The notes under the pieces are model-generated. The model did not search any database, was not told the DNA's origin, and worked only from the letters and a program-made list of their open reading frames with translations. Below are positions 21,191 to 28,318 of a DNA stretch of 28,318 bases, one piece after another (the stretch's first letter is position 1; the number at the start of each line of letters is the position of its first letter). The translations under genes and the position numbers were made by a program. Source of the DNA: a virus; the IMG/VR virus record IMGVR_UViG_3300046820_000818, positions 1 through 28,318 of that record; one strand, 5' to 3'.

Positions 21191-21218
21191 AAAAGCCCCC
21201 GACGTTTCGAGGGCTGAT
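21191..21218. terminator. hairpin after the tape measure gene
   Basis: AGCCC (21194-21198) pairs with GGGCT (21211-21215), with CGA/TCG extending it inward. A run of A precedes it on the plus strand, so its T-rich side reads on the minus strand. It may end leftward transcription from the reverse-strand gene or act weakly rightward. A second hairpin, CGAAAAT (21233-21239) with ATTTTCG (21245-21251), lies just after it. Confidence 0.45.
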
Positions 21219-21269
21219 TGAATCAAATTATTCGAAAATGGAAAATTTTCGTCGCTAATATATAAAAAA

Positions 21270-21851
21270 ATGGATAAAAAGAAAGTAGTTAAATGCATTA
21301 TAGACGCCGAGGGTAACTTGGGCGTAGATGCTATTTCGTTGGTTGAATTCCCCGCTATTGAGTCGAATTGGGTAGCCCTAAAAGCTGAAACAAAATTGAG
21401 CGCACTCGATAACGAGCGCCGAATGCTATACGGCCCCGCGCTGATTCCCGACAAACCGATTTTGAGAATTGACAAAGAAACGGGCGAGGAGTATTATATA
21501 GTTTTTGATAAGGAAACAATTTATAATTGTGCTCATGCGTTCATGAAAAACGGGTTTCAAAAGTCCCACACTTTCGAGCATCAAAAAACCATTGACGGGG
21601 TTACCGTGGTCGAATCTTGGTATAAAGAAAGCGAGAGCGATAAGAGTACTTTTTTAGGGTTAGACGTTCCCGTTGGAACTTGGGTAATAGGCTCGAAAGT
21701 AGACAACCCCGAAATATGGGCGAGCGTCAAAGAGGGGAAAGTAAAAGGCTTTTCGATTGAGGGTTATTTTGACCACGTGGGCTTGAGCCTATCGCAAACG
21801 CCTGAGGAGCTTTTAATTTTAGAGGTGCACAATTTATTGAGCAATTTATAA
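21270..21851 (+). CDS. head maturation protease (XkdF-like)
   Basis: 193 aa. Pattern VDAISLVEFPAI near the start, then GYFDHVG after the active-site region, and in between HTFEHQKTIDG, VTVVESWYKES, FLGLDVPVGTWVIGSKV, IWASVKEGKVKGFSIEGYF. The 'v-v-ESWy----gl--P-GtWv-g-kv---e-W--VK-G-vkGFSIEG' series is the XkdF/S78-type prohead protease signature; H104 and S162 are likely catalytic residues. It should cleave scaffold and capsid proteins during head maturation. It is separated from the scaffold gene by a reverse-strand gene and stands directly before a bidirectional terminator. Confidence 0.8.
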   Translation: MDKKKVVKCIIDAEGNLGVDAISLVEFPAIESNWVALKAETKLSALDNERRMLYGPALIPDKPILRIDKETGEEYYIVFDKETIYNCAHAFMKNGFQKSHTFEHQKTIDGVTVVESWYKESESDKSTFLGLDVPVGTWVIGSKVDNPEIWASVKEGKVKGFSIEGYFDHVGLSLSQTPEELLILEVHNLLSNL

Positions 21852-21897
21852 AGCTGGTTTAGTGTGGTATAAGTGTTTAAGTGTTATTGTTTAAAGT

Positions 21898-21927
21898 AAA
21901 AAGGCCTCCAAACGTGGGGGCCTTTTT
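21898..21927. terminator. bidirectional intrinsic terminator
   Basis: AAAAAGGCCTCC, loop AAACGT, GGGGGCCTTTTT: a 12-bp stem (one G-T pair) with A and T tracts on both sides. It serves both the rightward protease gene and the leftward gene 21976-23022, which converge here. Confidence 0.85.
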
Positions 21928-21975
21928 CAACAATAACAAAAAACATATATATAGAACCAAGCGGACGCCGCTAAA

Positions 21976-23022
21976 TTAAAACAATTTTTCTTCGCCTGTT
22001 TCTAAATTTATCGATTGGCCGATATTTTCGTTTTTTCCCTGAGCGGGCAAAAATTCCATATATGCCAACAGCTCGGCGGACTCCTTCAAGTCGGGGTTAA
22101 AGGTAAGCGTTTTCGTTTTAGCATCAAAAGCGTTGACGGTTCCCGCTTGAATATTTATAGTAGTGTCCTTTGCGGGGTCCAAACCTATGTTAAGAGTAGA
22201 CCCATAAACGTTATCCGTTACGTTCAAACCTGGCCCATTATATAGCCTGTACATTTGCATGAAGCCCGAATAGGTTTTACCGAAAGAGTTAATTAGCGTT
22301 TTGTAGTTAAACGAATTTGACGGCTCGCCATTAATGTAAGCCGTGCTCTTTACTTGGTTACCCGTGCGCTCGATATCCATTGCGATATTATTTATGTGAG
22401 TGGCTGGGTTGGTTTTAACTATGTTATAAGTCCAACGGCTTTTATAAATTACTTCGTCCATTGTTAGCCCGCAAAGGCTCAAGAATTCAGAACGGCGGAG
22501 GCGTTTTTTTGGGGTAATTGCAAACCGCGAGGTCCACACAACCTTTCCCGCTTTTACTATTCGGGCTTTATACTGAACGCGCATAACGGGGTCGTTCATA
22601 TCTAACGCGACGCCGTTTAAAGTGGTTTCGTAAGGCTCAAACATTTGCTCTATTCTGTCCTCATTCAAAAGTAGTTTTCCGTCTACGTAATACACGTTTT
22701 GCCCCGCGAGCCCGCTCATTTCAGGGTGAACAACCCACACGCTCGGGCGGTGCAATAAATAACCCTGAGGCGTTTCTCCCGCGTCGGTATAATTTCCATG
22801 GTGTAACATTCCCGCGATATAGTTTAAAGGGTATAAACCAAACGGCGCGGCTATTCCGTCGCGGAATTCAACCTCGTAACGATTAACGGGGAGCGGGCCC
22901 GTCGTGTCGGTTATTTCGTAAACAGTAATCGAGCGGGTTACGCGGGTTTGAACCTGTCCGTCGAAACGGGCGAAATGGTCGTGGAGGCCCAATACCTCTA
23001 GAGTTTTTTCAATGTTTGCCAT
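21976..23022 (-). CDS. unknown reverse-strand gene within the head module
   Basis: 348 aa, beta-rich, no family recognised. Features: TLEVLGLHDHFARFDGQ at the start; YEVEFRDGIAAPFGLYPLNY; an N-rich central part (GNQVKSTAYINGEPSNS); and a C-terminus with TLTFNPDLKESAELLAYMEF. No transmembrane segment, signal peptide, catalytic motif or HTH is seen. It is the only leftward gene in a 19-kb rightward block, lies between protease and scaffold genes, has a terminator at its end and a possible -7 box (23037-23044) before it. It may be a structural or decoration protein or a host-interaction (moron-like) gene; both are guesses. Codon use looks like its neighbours. Confidence 0.7.
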   Translation of the reverse strand: MANIEKTLEVLGLHDHFARFDGQVQTRVTRSITVYEITDTTGPLPVNRYEVEFRDGIAAPFGLYPLNYIAGMLHHGNYTDAGETPQGYLLHRPSVWVVHPEMSGLAGQNVYYVDGKLLLNEDRIEQMFEPYETTLNGVALDMNDPVMRVQYKARIVKAGKVVWTSRFAITPKKRLRRSEFLSLCGLTMDEVIYKSRWTYNIVKTNPATHINNIAMDIERTGNQVKSTAYINGEPSNSFNYKTLINSFGKTYSGFMQMYRLYNGPGLNVTDNVYGSTLNIGLDPAKDTTINIQAGTVNAFDAKTKTLTFNPDLKESAELLAYMEFLPAQGKNENIGQSINLETGEEKLF

Positions 23023-23036
23023 GTGTGTAATTTTTA

Positions 23037-23044
23037 CGAAAGTA
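23037..23044 (-). promoter_or_regulatory. possible -7 box of the reverse-strand gene
   Basis: TACTTTCG on the minus strand differs from TAnnTTTG by one base and has the same TTCG end as the terL promoter. It lies 15 bases before the ATG at 23022. No TTTG is found at the -33 spacing, so this is a weak call. Confidence 0.35.
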
Positions 23045-23088
23045 GGAAAAAAAAAGCGTTTCCGTTTTTACTAAAAAATTATATACCA

Positions 23089-23700
23089 ATGTCTAAAGTT
23101 AATCTAAAAGAATCTTTGAAAGAGATATTTTCAAAATTCAAAATTGACCCTAGCGTTCACGGTATTAAACTCGAAGAGGTGGCCTTAGAAACTGAGGGCC
23201 GTCTAAAGGATGGGACGCCCGTATTTACGAGCGCGGATTCTTTTGCTATTGGCGTCGACGTTTATACTAAGGACGAAGAGGGTAACAAAGTAGCGGCCGC
23301 CGCTGGGCGTTACGAACTCGAAACGGGCGAATTTATCGACGTTAATGAGCTCGGCCAAATAGCCGAAATGGGTATTCCTGAAATGGAGGAGGAAATGAGT
23401 TCCGACGATTTGCTCTCCGCAATTAACAAACTCAGCGAGCGCGTTTCAACCCTTGAGGGTGAGAAAGCCCAACTCGAAACCGAACTTTCTAACGCTAAAA
23501 ATGAGGCCACTAAAACAGCCGAAAATTTGAGCGCGATTAAGGCGGAATTGAGCGCGGTTAAAAAGCAACCCGCAATCGCTAGCGTAAAGGATAAGCCGAC
23601 TACTAAAGTCGTTTTGCAAAGCGATAAAAAAGAAAAGTCATTTAACCAAATGACTATTAAAGAGCGAATCCAAAAGAATATCGAAAATATTAAAAAATAA
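23089..23700 (+). CDS. scaffold-like head protein
   Basis: 203 aa from the ATG at 23089 (MSKVNLKESLKEIF); a longer frame upstream to 23023 would enter the promoter region. N-terminal part (30-110) is a small beta domain (EGRLKDGTPVFTSADSFAIG, VDVYTKDEEGNKV, GRYELETGEFIDV); residues 120-175 are a coiled coil (LSERVSTLEGEKAQLETELS); the C-terminus is basic (KSFNQMTIKERIQKNIENIKK in parts). Position directly before the capsid gene, acidic centre, coiled coil and basic end are those of scaffold proteins, which guide capsid assembly and are removed by the protease. Family assignment is by type. Confidence 0.65.
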   Translation: MSKVNLKESLKEIFSKFKIDPSVHGIKLEEVALETEGRLKDGTPVFTSADSFAIGVDVYTKDEEGNKVAAAAGRYELETGEFIDVNELGQIAEMGIPEMEEEMSSDDLLSAINKLSERVSTLEGEKAQLETELSNAKNEATKTAENLSAIKAELSAVKKQPAIASVKDKPTTKVVLQSDKKEKSFNQMTIKERIQKNIENIKK

Positions 23701-23715
23701 AAAAGTAAAAAGATT

Positions 23716-24621
23716 ATGGCAACAACAATGAGCCTTACTACTACCTACGCGGGTAAATACGCGGGGGAGTATATTAAAGCGGCTTTCCTAGCTAATGAAA
23801 GTTTGCAGTATGTAACAGTTAAAGAGAATATCGATTACAAACAAGTAGTAAAAAAACTCGTTGACGATATCACTTTTGAAGAGCCAACCTGTGACTTTAC
23901 GCCACTAGGTGAGGTTACAATTACTGAGCGCGTTTTGACGCTTTCAAAATTCCAAGTTCAACGTAACATTTGTAAAAATGATTTCTTGAACGATTGGGCG
24001 GCGGGCGACTTTCAGCGTGGCGAAATCGAGCCAGCGTTGGCCGATACGCTTATTGCGAATATGCTAGAGGGTATCGCGGCAAAGAACGAGGAGTTAATTT
24101 GGACAGGTGACGCAACGGCTAACCCAGGTACTGAATACAACGGACTTCTAACCCAAATGGGCGCGGGCGGTTCGGGTGTTTTGTTTGTACCTACTCCCGT
24201 GGCTATCGACTCAACAAACGTAATTGCAAAAATTGCGGCAACCGTTGCTCTATTGCCAACGGCTGTTAAGCGTGCAACCGAGAAGCCTACTATCTACGTT
24301 TCTCAAAACGTTTGGGAAGCCTTTATGATTGCTAGCGCGGCGGCGGGCAATGGTTGGTACACTTACGGCGGCCCAGATATGCCTAAAGCTTACCTCGGTT
24401 ATGCGATGGCGGTTTGCGGTGGAATGCCAGACGATACTATCGTAATGGCTCAGAAATCTAACTTGTGGTTTGGTACTAACGTCCTAGCCGATTGGAATAA
24501 CATTCAATTAGTAGATATGGGCCAATTTGCCGAAGACAACGTTCGTTTCTCTGCTAAATTCTTCGCGGGTGCTCAGTTCGGTTTCGGTAACGAAATTGCG
24601 GCCTACGGTACTTGGTTCTAA
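23716..24621 (+). CDS. major capsid protein
   Basis: 301 aa. Typical Bacteroidota-phage capsid type: TTTYAGKYAGEYIKAAFLAN at the start, FEEPTCDFTPLGEVTITERV, FQVQRNICKNDFLNDWAAGD, IAAKNEELIWTGDATANPGT, EKPTIYVSQNVWEAFM and the C-terminal RFSAKFFAGAQFGFGNEIAA. I place it in the HK97-fold group. The order protease-scaffold-capsid fits. Codon use here looks smoother and more uniform than in neighbouring genes (more AAC, GCT, GGT), as expected for a highly expressed gene. It is followed at once by a strong terminator. No N-terminal cleavage domain is apparent. Confidence 0.85.
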   Translation: MATTMSLTTTYAGKYAGEYIKAAFLANESLQYVTVKENIDYKQVVKKLVDDITFEEPTCDFTPLGEVTITERVLTLSKFQVQRNICKNDFLNDWAAGDFQRGEIEPALADTLIANMLEGIAAKNEELIWTGDATANPGTEYNGLLTQMGAGGSGVLFVPTPVAIDSTNVIAKIAATVALLPTAVKRATEKPTIYVSQNVWEAFMIASAAAGNGWYTYGGPDMPKAYLGYAMAVCGGMPDDTIVMAQKSNLWFGTNVLADWNNIQLVDMGQFAEDNVRFSAKFFAGAQFGFGNEIAAYGTWF

Positions 24622-24631
24622 TCAAAATAAC

Positions 24632-24657
24632 GGGGGGTTTAAAAGCCCCCCCATTTT
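24632..24657 (+). terminator. intrinsic terminator after the capsid gene
   Basis: GGGGGG (24632-24637), loop TTTAAAAG, CCCCCCC (24646-24652), then ATTTT. A 6-bp all-GC stem with a short T tract, 11 bases after the stop codon. Confidence 0.8.
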
Positions 24658-24685
24658 AACATAACTAATTAAAAACCAATAAGAT

Positions 24686-25243
24686 ATGCCATGTTTACTA
24701 TCGGCGGGCTTCATGCTCGATTGTAACGAGGGGGTCGGCGGCGTTAAAAACGTCTATTTCGCGAATTGGGAATTTTTCGCGAGCGGAATTACGACGGACG
24801 CTAACGGAATTATTGACGCTTTGCCAGGCGTTGCGGGTAGTGTTGATATTTTCCAATACCAACCAAACCGCAACACGGGCGGCCTTACTGTCGTTCCAAC
24901 TGCTAACCTCGAAAACGGAACTTTATATTACGACCAAACGGTCGAACTAACTCTAGGCAAACTTTCAAACGAGAAGAAGAAAGAACTTGAGCAAATGAGC
25001 AAAGCGAAACTAATCGTTTTCGTTCAGCTTTACGACGACCAAATCGTTTGCGTAGGACGTACCGACGGAGCCTTTTTAACGACGGGCTCTTATCAGTCAG
25101 GAAAGGCGAAAGGCGATTTGAACGGATACCAAATTACGGTAAACGCTCAAGAGCCAGGACAACCCGACTTTTTGGAAGAATACTTCCCCGCTTCGGACGT
25201 TCCTTTTAGCAATTTCCCAGGAATTACAGTCGTTAATTCATAG
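24686..25243 (+). CDS. major tail tube protein
   Basis: 185 aa. Sequence type: GFMLDCNEGVGGVKNVYFAN, FQYQPNRNTGGL, NGTLYYDQTVELTLGKLSNE, KAKLIVFVQLYDDQIVCVGR, GAFLTTGSYQSGKAKGDLNG, YQITVNAQEPGQPDFLEEYF. This matches the tail tube proteins I know from Bacteroidota phages (Cys near start, GGVK-VY, tube-type beta strands, GY-iT-nA-EP near the end). It lies directly after the capsid gene and has its own terminator, so it is probably made in large amounts. No alternative function fits as well. Confidence 0.7.
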   Translation: MPCLLSAGFMLDCNEGVGGVKNVYFANWEFFASGITTDANGIIDALPGVAGSVDIFQYQPNRNTGGLTVVPTANLENGTLYYDQTVELTLGKLSNEKKKELEQMSKAKLIVFVQLYDDQIVCVGRTDGAFLTTGSYQSGKAKGDLNGYQITVNAQEPGQPDFLEEYFPASDVPFSNFPGITVVNS

Positions 25244-25268
25244 GTTAAGAGGGTTATACATTTAAACG

Positions 25269-25295
25269 GGGCGGGTATAATTGCCCGCCCTTTTT
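25269..25295 (+). terminator. intrinsic terminator after the tail tube gene
   Basis: GGGCGGG (25269-25275), loop TATAATTG, CCCGCCC (25284-25290), TTTTT. A 7-bp stem with T5; it ends 7 bases before the next ATG. Confidence 0.85.
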
Positions 25296-25301
25296 AATAA
25301 A

Positions 25302-25697
25302 ATGAATTATTTAACTACAAATCTCGCGGGGCAAACGCTCCGACTAACTTTAAACGAAACGCGGCAATACTTCGCCCAAACGTTTACGCATTTTCTTTTG
25401 ATTATAACCCACGAGGAGAATTCTACGGCGGGCGATAGTATCTCACAAGTGCCTGTTATTGTGCTCGAAAACCAACGAATAACCCAACTAACGGTAACAA
25501 CGGTCGGCCTAACTTTACAGGGCCGTTATCGTTACTACGTTTACGGGCAAAATTCAGCCGTAAATTTAGACCCGAATAACGCGGCCGTTGTGGGCCTTTG
25601 CAAAATAGGCACTATCGAGCTCGTTAATTCGACTCAGTATTACGACGTTCCTTCGATAACTATAACCGACGATATAATTTACAATGGAAACCCCTAA
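25302..25697 (+). CDS. hypothetical beta-rich structural protein
   Basis: 131 aa from the ATG at 25302 (MNYLTTNLAGQTLRL); a TTG start 21 bases earlier would lie in the terminator. Mostly beta strands (QTFTHFLLIITHEE, QVPVIVLENQRITQLTVTTV, YRYYVYGQNSAVNL, GTIELVN, VPSITITDDIIYNGNP). This type of small beta-sandwich protein occurs near the portal gene in Bacteroidota phages, from memory, and may be a minor head or decoration protein. The 3' end overlaps the portal gene by 14 bases, suggesting coupled translation. Confidence 0.6.
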   Translation: MNYLTTNLAGQTLRLTLNETRQYFAQTFTHFLLIITHEENSTAGDSISQVPVIVLENQRITQLTVTTVGLTLQGRYRYYVYGQNSAVNLDPNNAAVVGLCKIGTIELVNSTQYYDVPSITITDDIIYNGNP

Positions 25698-27843
25698 CCA
25701 AGTCAAAAGATTAGAACTAGCCGACTACACGGTTCGCAGTTCGGCCGAGAAATTAGACCGCTCGGGCTGGGTAAGCTACGGAGTCGATAATCTTTTTCCG
25801 CAATACCTTAGAGAATTAGCCCAAACGGGGGCCGTACATGGATCGCTGTGCGTTTCTATTGGCGAAATGATAGCTGGCAAAGGGTTGCAAGCGGGGGTAT
25901 ATAACAAACGCCTCGAGGAACTGAAAGCCTACGACGTTTTTTACGGGTGTTCTAATGACTTGAAATTATATGGCGGTTTTTACATTGAAATTATTTACAC
26001 GGTAGACCGCGAGAACGTGGCTAAAATGCGCCATTTGCCATTTGAAGAGTGTCGCCTAGCGGTAACGGGTGAGGAGGAGGAAATTTGTGGCGTTTATCAT
26101 TCTAACGATTGGGCCAATACTCGAAAGAAAAGAAATAAACCCGAGTTTATACCGATTTACAACGTAATGAGTAAAGCGGAAGAACCGCGACAGGTTTATT
26201 ATTGCTTTAATTACGCGGGTTCTAATTTCTACCCACGCCCCGACTATTACTCGGCTATTAACTCGATAGAATTAGCTAAGGAAATTAGCGTTTACCACGT
26301 TAATAATATCATGAATGGACTGAGTCCGTCTATGATTGTAAGCCTTTTCCAAGGTGCGCCCGCCCCCGACGAACAACAGCAAATAAAAAGAGATTGGGAG
26401 CGTCAATTAACAGGGGCTAGAAACGCGGGAAAGTTTATAATGACTTTCAACGAGCGCGATACGCCACGCCCTGAGATTACTACTTTTCCGCTCAGCGACG
26501 CCGATAAACAATACGAGTTTCTTTCAAAAGAATCGACCTCGCTAATTATGGTAGCCCACCGCGTGGTAACTCCTTTGATTTTTGGAATACGCGACACGGG
26601 CGGCGGTTTCGGTTCGAATAAAGACGAAATGGCGGTCGGTTTGGAAATATTCACGAACCAAGTAATCGAGCCCGCTCAAAAGAAGATAGCCAAATCATTC
26701 GAGGAGGTTTTGGGCTTCGAAATGCCAGGATTGACTATTACGGTAATTCCAAACTCGCCACTAATTCAAGCCCCCGCGACCACGGCGGAAATTCCAGCCC
26801 CAGCCGCTCCCGTAATGGCTGAGGACGAAAAAAAAAAGTTTTGTAACTGCGAGAATCTAGCGGAATCATTCGAGCCAACGAATGAAATGAAAACGGCGGC
26901 CGAATTGGGGTTAAAATGGAGGGCCGAATACAACAGGGGCGGAACTGAGGTCGGAGTGGCTAGGGCTCGTGATATTTCTAACGGGCGTAATCTTTCAGTC
27001 GATACTATACAGCGAATGAATAGTTATTTCAGCCGTCACGCCGTAGACAAAGAGGCGAGCGGTTGGAACCAAGGCGAAGAGGGTTACCCTAGCGCGGGGC
27101 GTATCGCTTGGGAACTGTGGGGCGGTGACGCTGGGCGTGATTGGGCGGCTCGTATGGTTGCAAGGATCGAGAGAGAAAATCTTAGTTCCGATACCGCCGA
27201 CGCATTAATCGCATTAGGAGAAGATAATCCTGAGGGTTATATTTTAATAGATTTCTATGAGGTAGATTACGATACTGACGAAGCCGAAAACGAGGAGCTC
27301 GTTAAAATCGAGGCTCACGAACTCGCCAGCACGGGTAGCGCAAAAGCCATGATGCCAAGCGACCAAGACGAAACCAATTACGCGGGCGTTACCTTTATGA
27401 CGCGCTACCGATACGCTGGCTCTAAAAGTCCCGAGCGTGAATTTTGTAAAAAAATGATGGCGGCCGATAAACTTTATAGGAAAGAAGATATAGAGGCGAT
27501 GGAATTTAAAGCGGTTAACCCGCATTGGGGGCCGAACGGTTCTAATTTCTATTCGATTTGGCTCTCAAAGTCATGCCAACTATCTAATAATGAGCAAGTT
27601 AACCTATATAAGGGCGGAGGTAATTGCTATCATTTTTGGAGAAAGGAGGTCTATATTAACGCCAAAGGAATAAACCCGCTCGCTAACGACGCCCAACAAA
27701 TCGCAGTAGCTAAAGCGGCCAAAATGGGTTACCGTATAAAGAACGACGAACTAGTTGCGCTGTTACCTATTGACCAAGATTATAACGGATTTTTAGAAAC
27801 TAACCCCGTATATGGAAAGGACGGGAAAAATTATAGACGCTAA
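25684..27843 (+). CDS. portal protein with two extra C-terminal domains
   Basis: 719 aa. Residues 1-362 are portal-like: SGWVSYGVDNLFPQYLREL, GSLCVSIGEMIAGKGLQ, DLKLYGGFYIEIIYTVD, RVVTPLIFGIRDTGGGFGSN, VIEPAQKKIAKSFEEVLG. A Pro/Ala linker (363-380) follows. Domain B (about 400-497) has EYNRGGTEVGVARARDISNG, MNSYFSRHAVDKEASGW and YPSAGRIAWELWGGDAGRDW, a module I recall in phage head proteins. Domain C (about 570-719) has SPEREFCKKMMAADKLYRKE and LYKGGGNCYHFWRKEVYI, also seen in Bacteroidota phage head proteins. The portal forms the ring for DNA passage. The added modules may help in assembly; their function is unknown. Domain borders are estimates. Confidence 0.75.
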   Translation: METPNQVKRLELADYTVRSSAEKLDRSGWVSYGVDNLFPQYLRELAQTGAVHGSLCVSIGEMIAGKGLQAGVYNKRLEELKAYDVFYGCSNDLKLYGGFYIEIIYTVDRENVAKMRHLPFEECRLAVTGEEEEICGVYHSNDWANTRKKRNKPEFIPIYNVMSKAEEPRQVYYCFNYAGSNFYPRPDYYSAINSIELAKEISVYHVNNIMNGLSPSMIVSLFQGAPAPDEQQQIKRDWERQLTGARNAGKFIMTFNERDTPRPEITTFPLSDADKQYEFLSKESTSLIMVAHRVVTPLIFGIRDTGGGFGSNKDEMAVGLEIFTNQVIEPAQKKIAKSFEEVLGFEMPGLTITVIPNSPLIQAPATTAEIPAPAAPVMAEDEKKKFCNCENLAESFEPTNEMKTAAELGLKWRAEYNRGGTEVGVARARDISNGRNLSVDTIQRMNSYFSRHAVDKEASGWNQGEEGYPSAGRIAWELWGGDAGRDWAARMVARIERENLSSDTADALIALGEDNPEGYILIDFYEVDYDTDEAENEELVKIEAHELASTGSAKAMMPSDQDETNYAGVTFMTRYRYAGSKSPEREFCKKMMAADKLYRKEDIEAMEFKAVNPHWGPNGSNFYSIWLSKSCQLSNNEQVNLYKGGGNCYHFWRKEVYINAKGINPLANDAQQIAVAKAAKMGYRIKNDELVALLPIDQDYNGFLETNPVYGKDGKNYRR

Positions 27844-27855
27844 AACTAAAAAGCT

Positions 27856-28318
27856 ATGGAGGTTCTAATTATAAACGACGTATACATTAAAAAGTATACC
27901 ACGGTTAACGGAGCGGTCGATCCTAATCTACTTTATCCGTCTATTTATTTGGCTCAAGATAAATATCTCGCTCCATATTTAGGGACGAACCTTTACGAAA
28001 AGATTAAAAGCGATATTGAAAATAACACGCTCTCGGGTAACTATCTTACCTTGGTAGACGATTACGCTCGCCGTGTGGTTATGTGGTGGACGATGGTTGA
28101 AGCGGCCCCCTCTTTGACGTATAAAGTCGATAACGGGACAATGGTTCAAAGAACCTCCGACGATACCTCACCCGTGGCGGACGTGGTATTTAAAGACCAG
28201 CTCGCAAGATGGCAACAAAACGCCGAGCACTATACGTCGCTCATGGTAGATTATTTGTGCGCTAACTCTCATTTATTTCCCGAATACAGTAACAACGTTT
28301 GGCCTCAGCGTTGCCCAA
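27856..28318 (+). CDS. head-tail connector (DUF6712-like), cut by window edge
   Basis: At least 154 codons, from the ATG at 27856 to the end of the window with no stop. The start has the pattern I---VD-NLLYPSIYLAQDKYLAPYLGTNLYE (parts: DPNLLYPSIYLAQDKYLAPY), which is the DUF6712 type found after the portal in Bacteroidota phages, followed by a helical part (YLTLVDDYARRVVMWWTMVE) and FKDQLARWQQNAEHYTSLMV. Likely an adaptor between portal and tail. The C-terminus is outside the window. Confidence 0.7.
   Translation, partial: MEVLIINDVYIKKYTTVNGAVDPNLLYPSIYLAQDKYLAPYLGTNLYEKIKSDIENNTLSGNYLTLVDDYARRVVMWWTMVEAAPSLTYKVDNGTMVQRTSDDTSPVADVVFKDQLARWQQNAEHYTSLMVDYLCANSHLFPEYSNNVWPQRCP

Noticed and set aside
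21961-21973. AGCGG-ACG-CCGCT hairpin as the terminator of the reverse-strand gene
   Set aside because: Only a 5-bp stem without a T tract; the 12-bp bidirectional terminator 34 bases further on is far stronger.
21976-23022. transposon or insertion sequence origin of the reverse-strand gene
   Set aside because: No transposase motif, no terminal inverted repeats and no target duplication were seen around the gene.
1-28318. tRNA genes, CRISPR arrays, integrase or lysis genes
   Set aside because: No cloverleaf-like segments, spaced direct repeats, or integrase, endolysin or clear holin sequences were found; these genes may lie outside the window.

Overview
The window is part of the genome of a tailed double-stranded DNA phage with a long, probably siphovirus-type tail, most likely infecting a Bacteroidota (Flavobacteriia/Cytophagia-like) host. 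Reasons: almost no Shine-Dalgarno sequences but A/T-rich stretches before start codons; promoter-like sequences of the Bacteroidota type (TTTG, about 20 bases, TAnnTTnG); and protein types typical of Bacteroidota phages (DUF6291-like replication protein, DUF6712-like connector, the capsid and tail-tube types, fiber repeats). These family assignments come from recognising the sequences, not from a search. No integrase, lysis gene, tRNA, CRISPR array or insertion sequence is visible.

Layout. (1) 11-6541, leftward: early/replication operon. Read in transcription order it holds three small unknown genes, a 33-residue membrane peptide (5601-5702), a single-strand annealing protein, a small membrane protein, a YqaJ-type exonuclease, two unknown genes (one with a winged-helix look), a DUF6291-like replication protein, DnaB helicase, three small genes and NinG. 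Most junctions overlap by ATGA or by 11 bases, so translation is probably coupled. (2) 6542-6673: promoter and inverted repeat. (3) 6674-8976, leftward: five small genes (one membrane, one HTH), then the large terminase. (4) 8977-9051: divergent promoters. (5) 9052-28318, rightward: sigma-like factor, zinc-ribbon-like protein, two very small genes, small terminase, tail assembly chaperone with a -1 frameshift extension, a fiber, gp10-like protein, two large tail proteins (the second ending in a receptor-binding-like region), a membrane peptide, tape measure, head protease, scaffold, major capsid, tail tube, a small structural protein, a portal fusion, and a connector cut by the window edge. 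One reverse-strand gene (21976-23022) interrupts the head genes.

How it works together. The leftward operon supplies helicase loading, DNA unwinding and recombination (exonuclease plus annealing protein plus NinG). The sigma-like protein stands first in the rightward structural operon and may direct its transcription. The structural genes build a HK97-type capsid (protease, scaffold, MCP, portal) and a tail (chaperone, tape measure, tube, fibers). The terminase subunits are encoded on opposite strands.

Most notable observations: a T9 slippery site (11205-11213) joined to an 85-codon -1 frame ending in TAATG with the next gene; apparent absence of CCGG and strong scarcity of GATC; a shared 11-base element in two leftward promoters; two unusual structural fusions; a membrane-gene cassette bounded by 15-base direct repeats; and four small genes under 60 codons that fit exactly between their neighbours.
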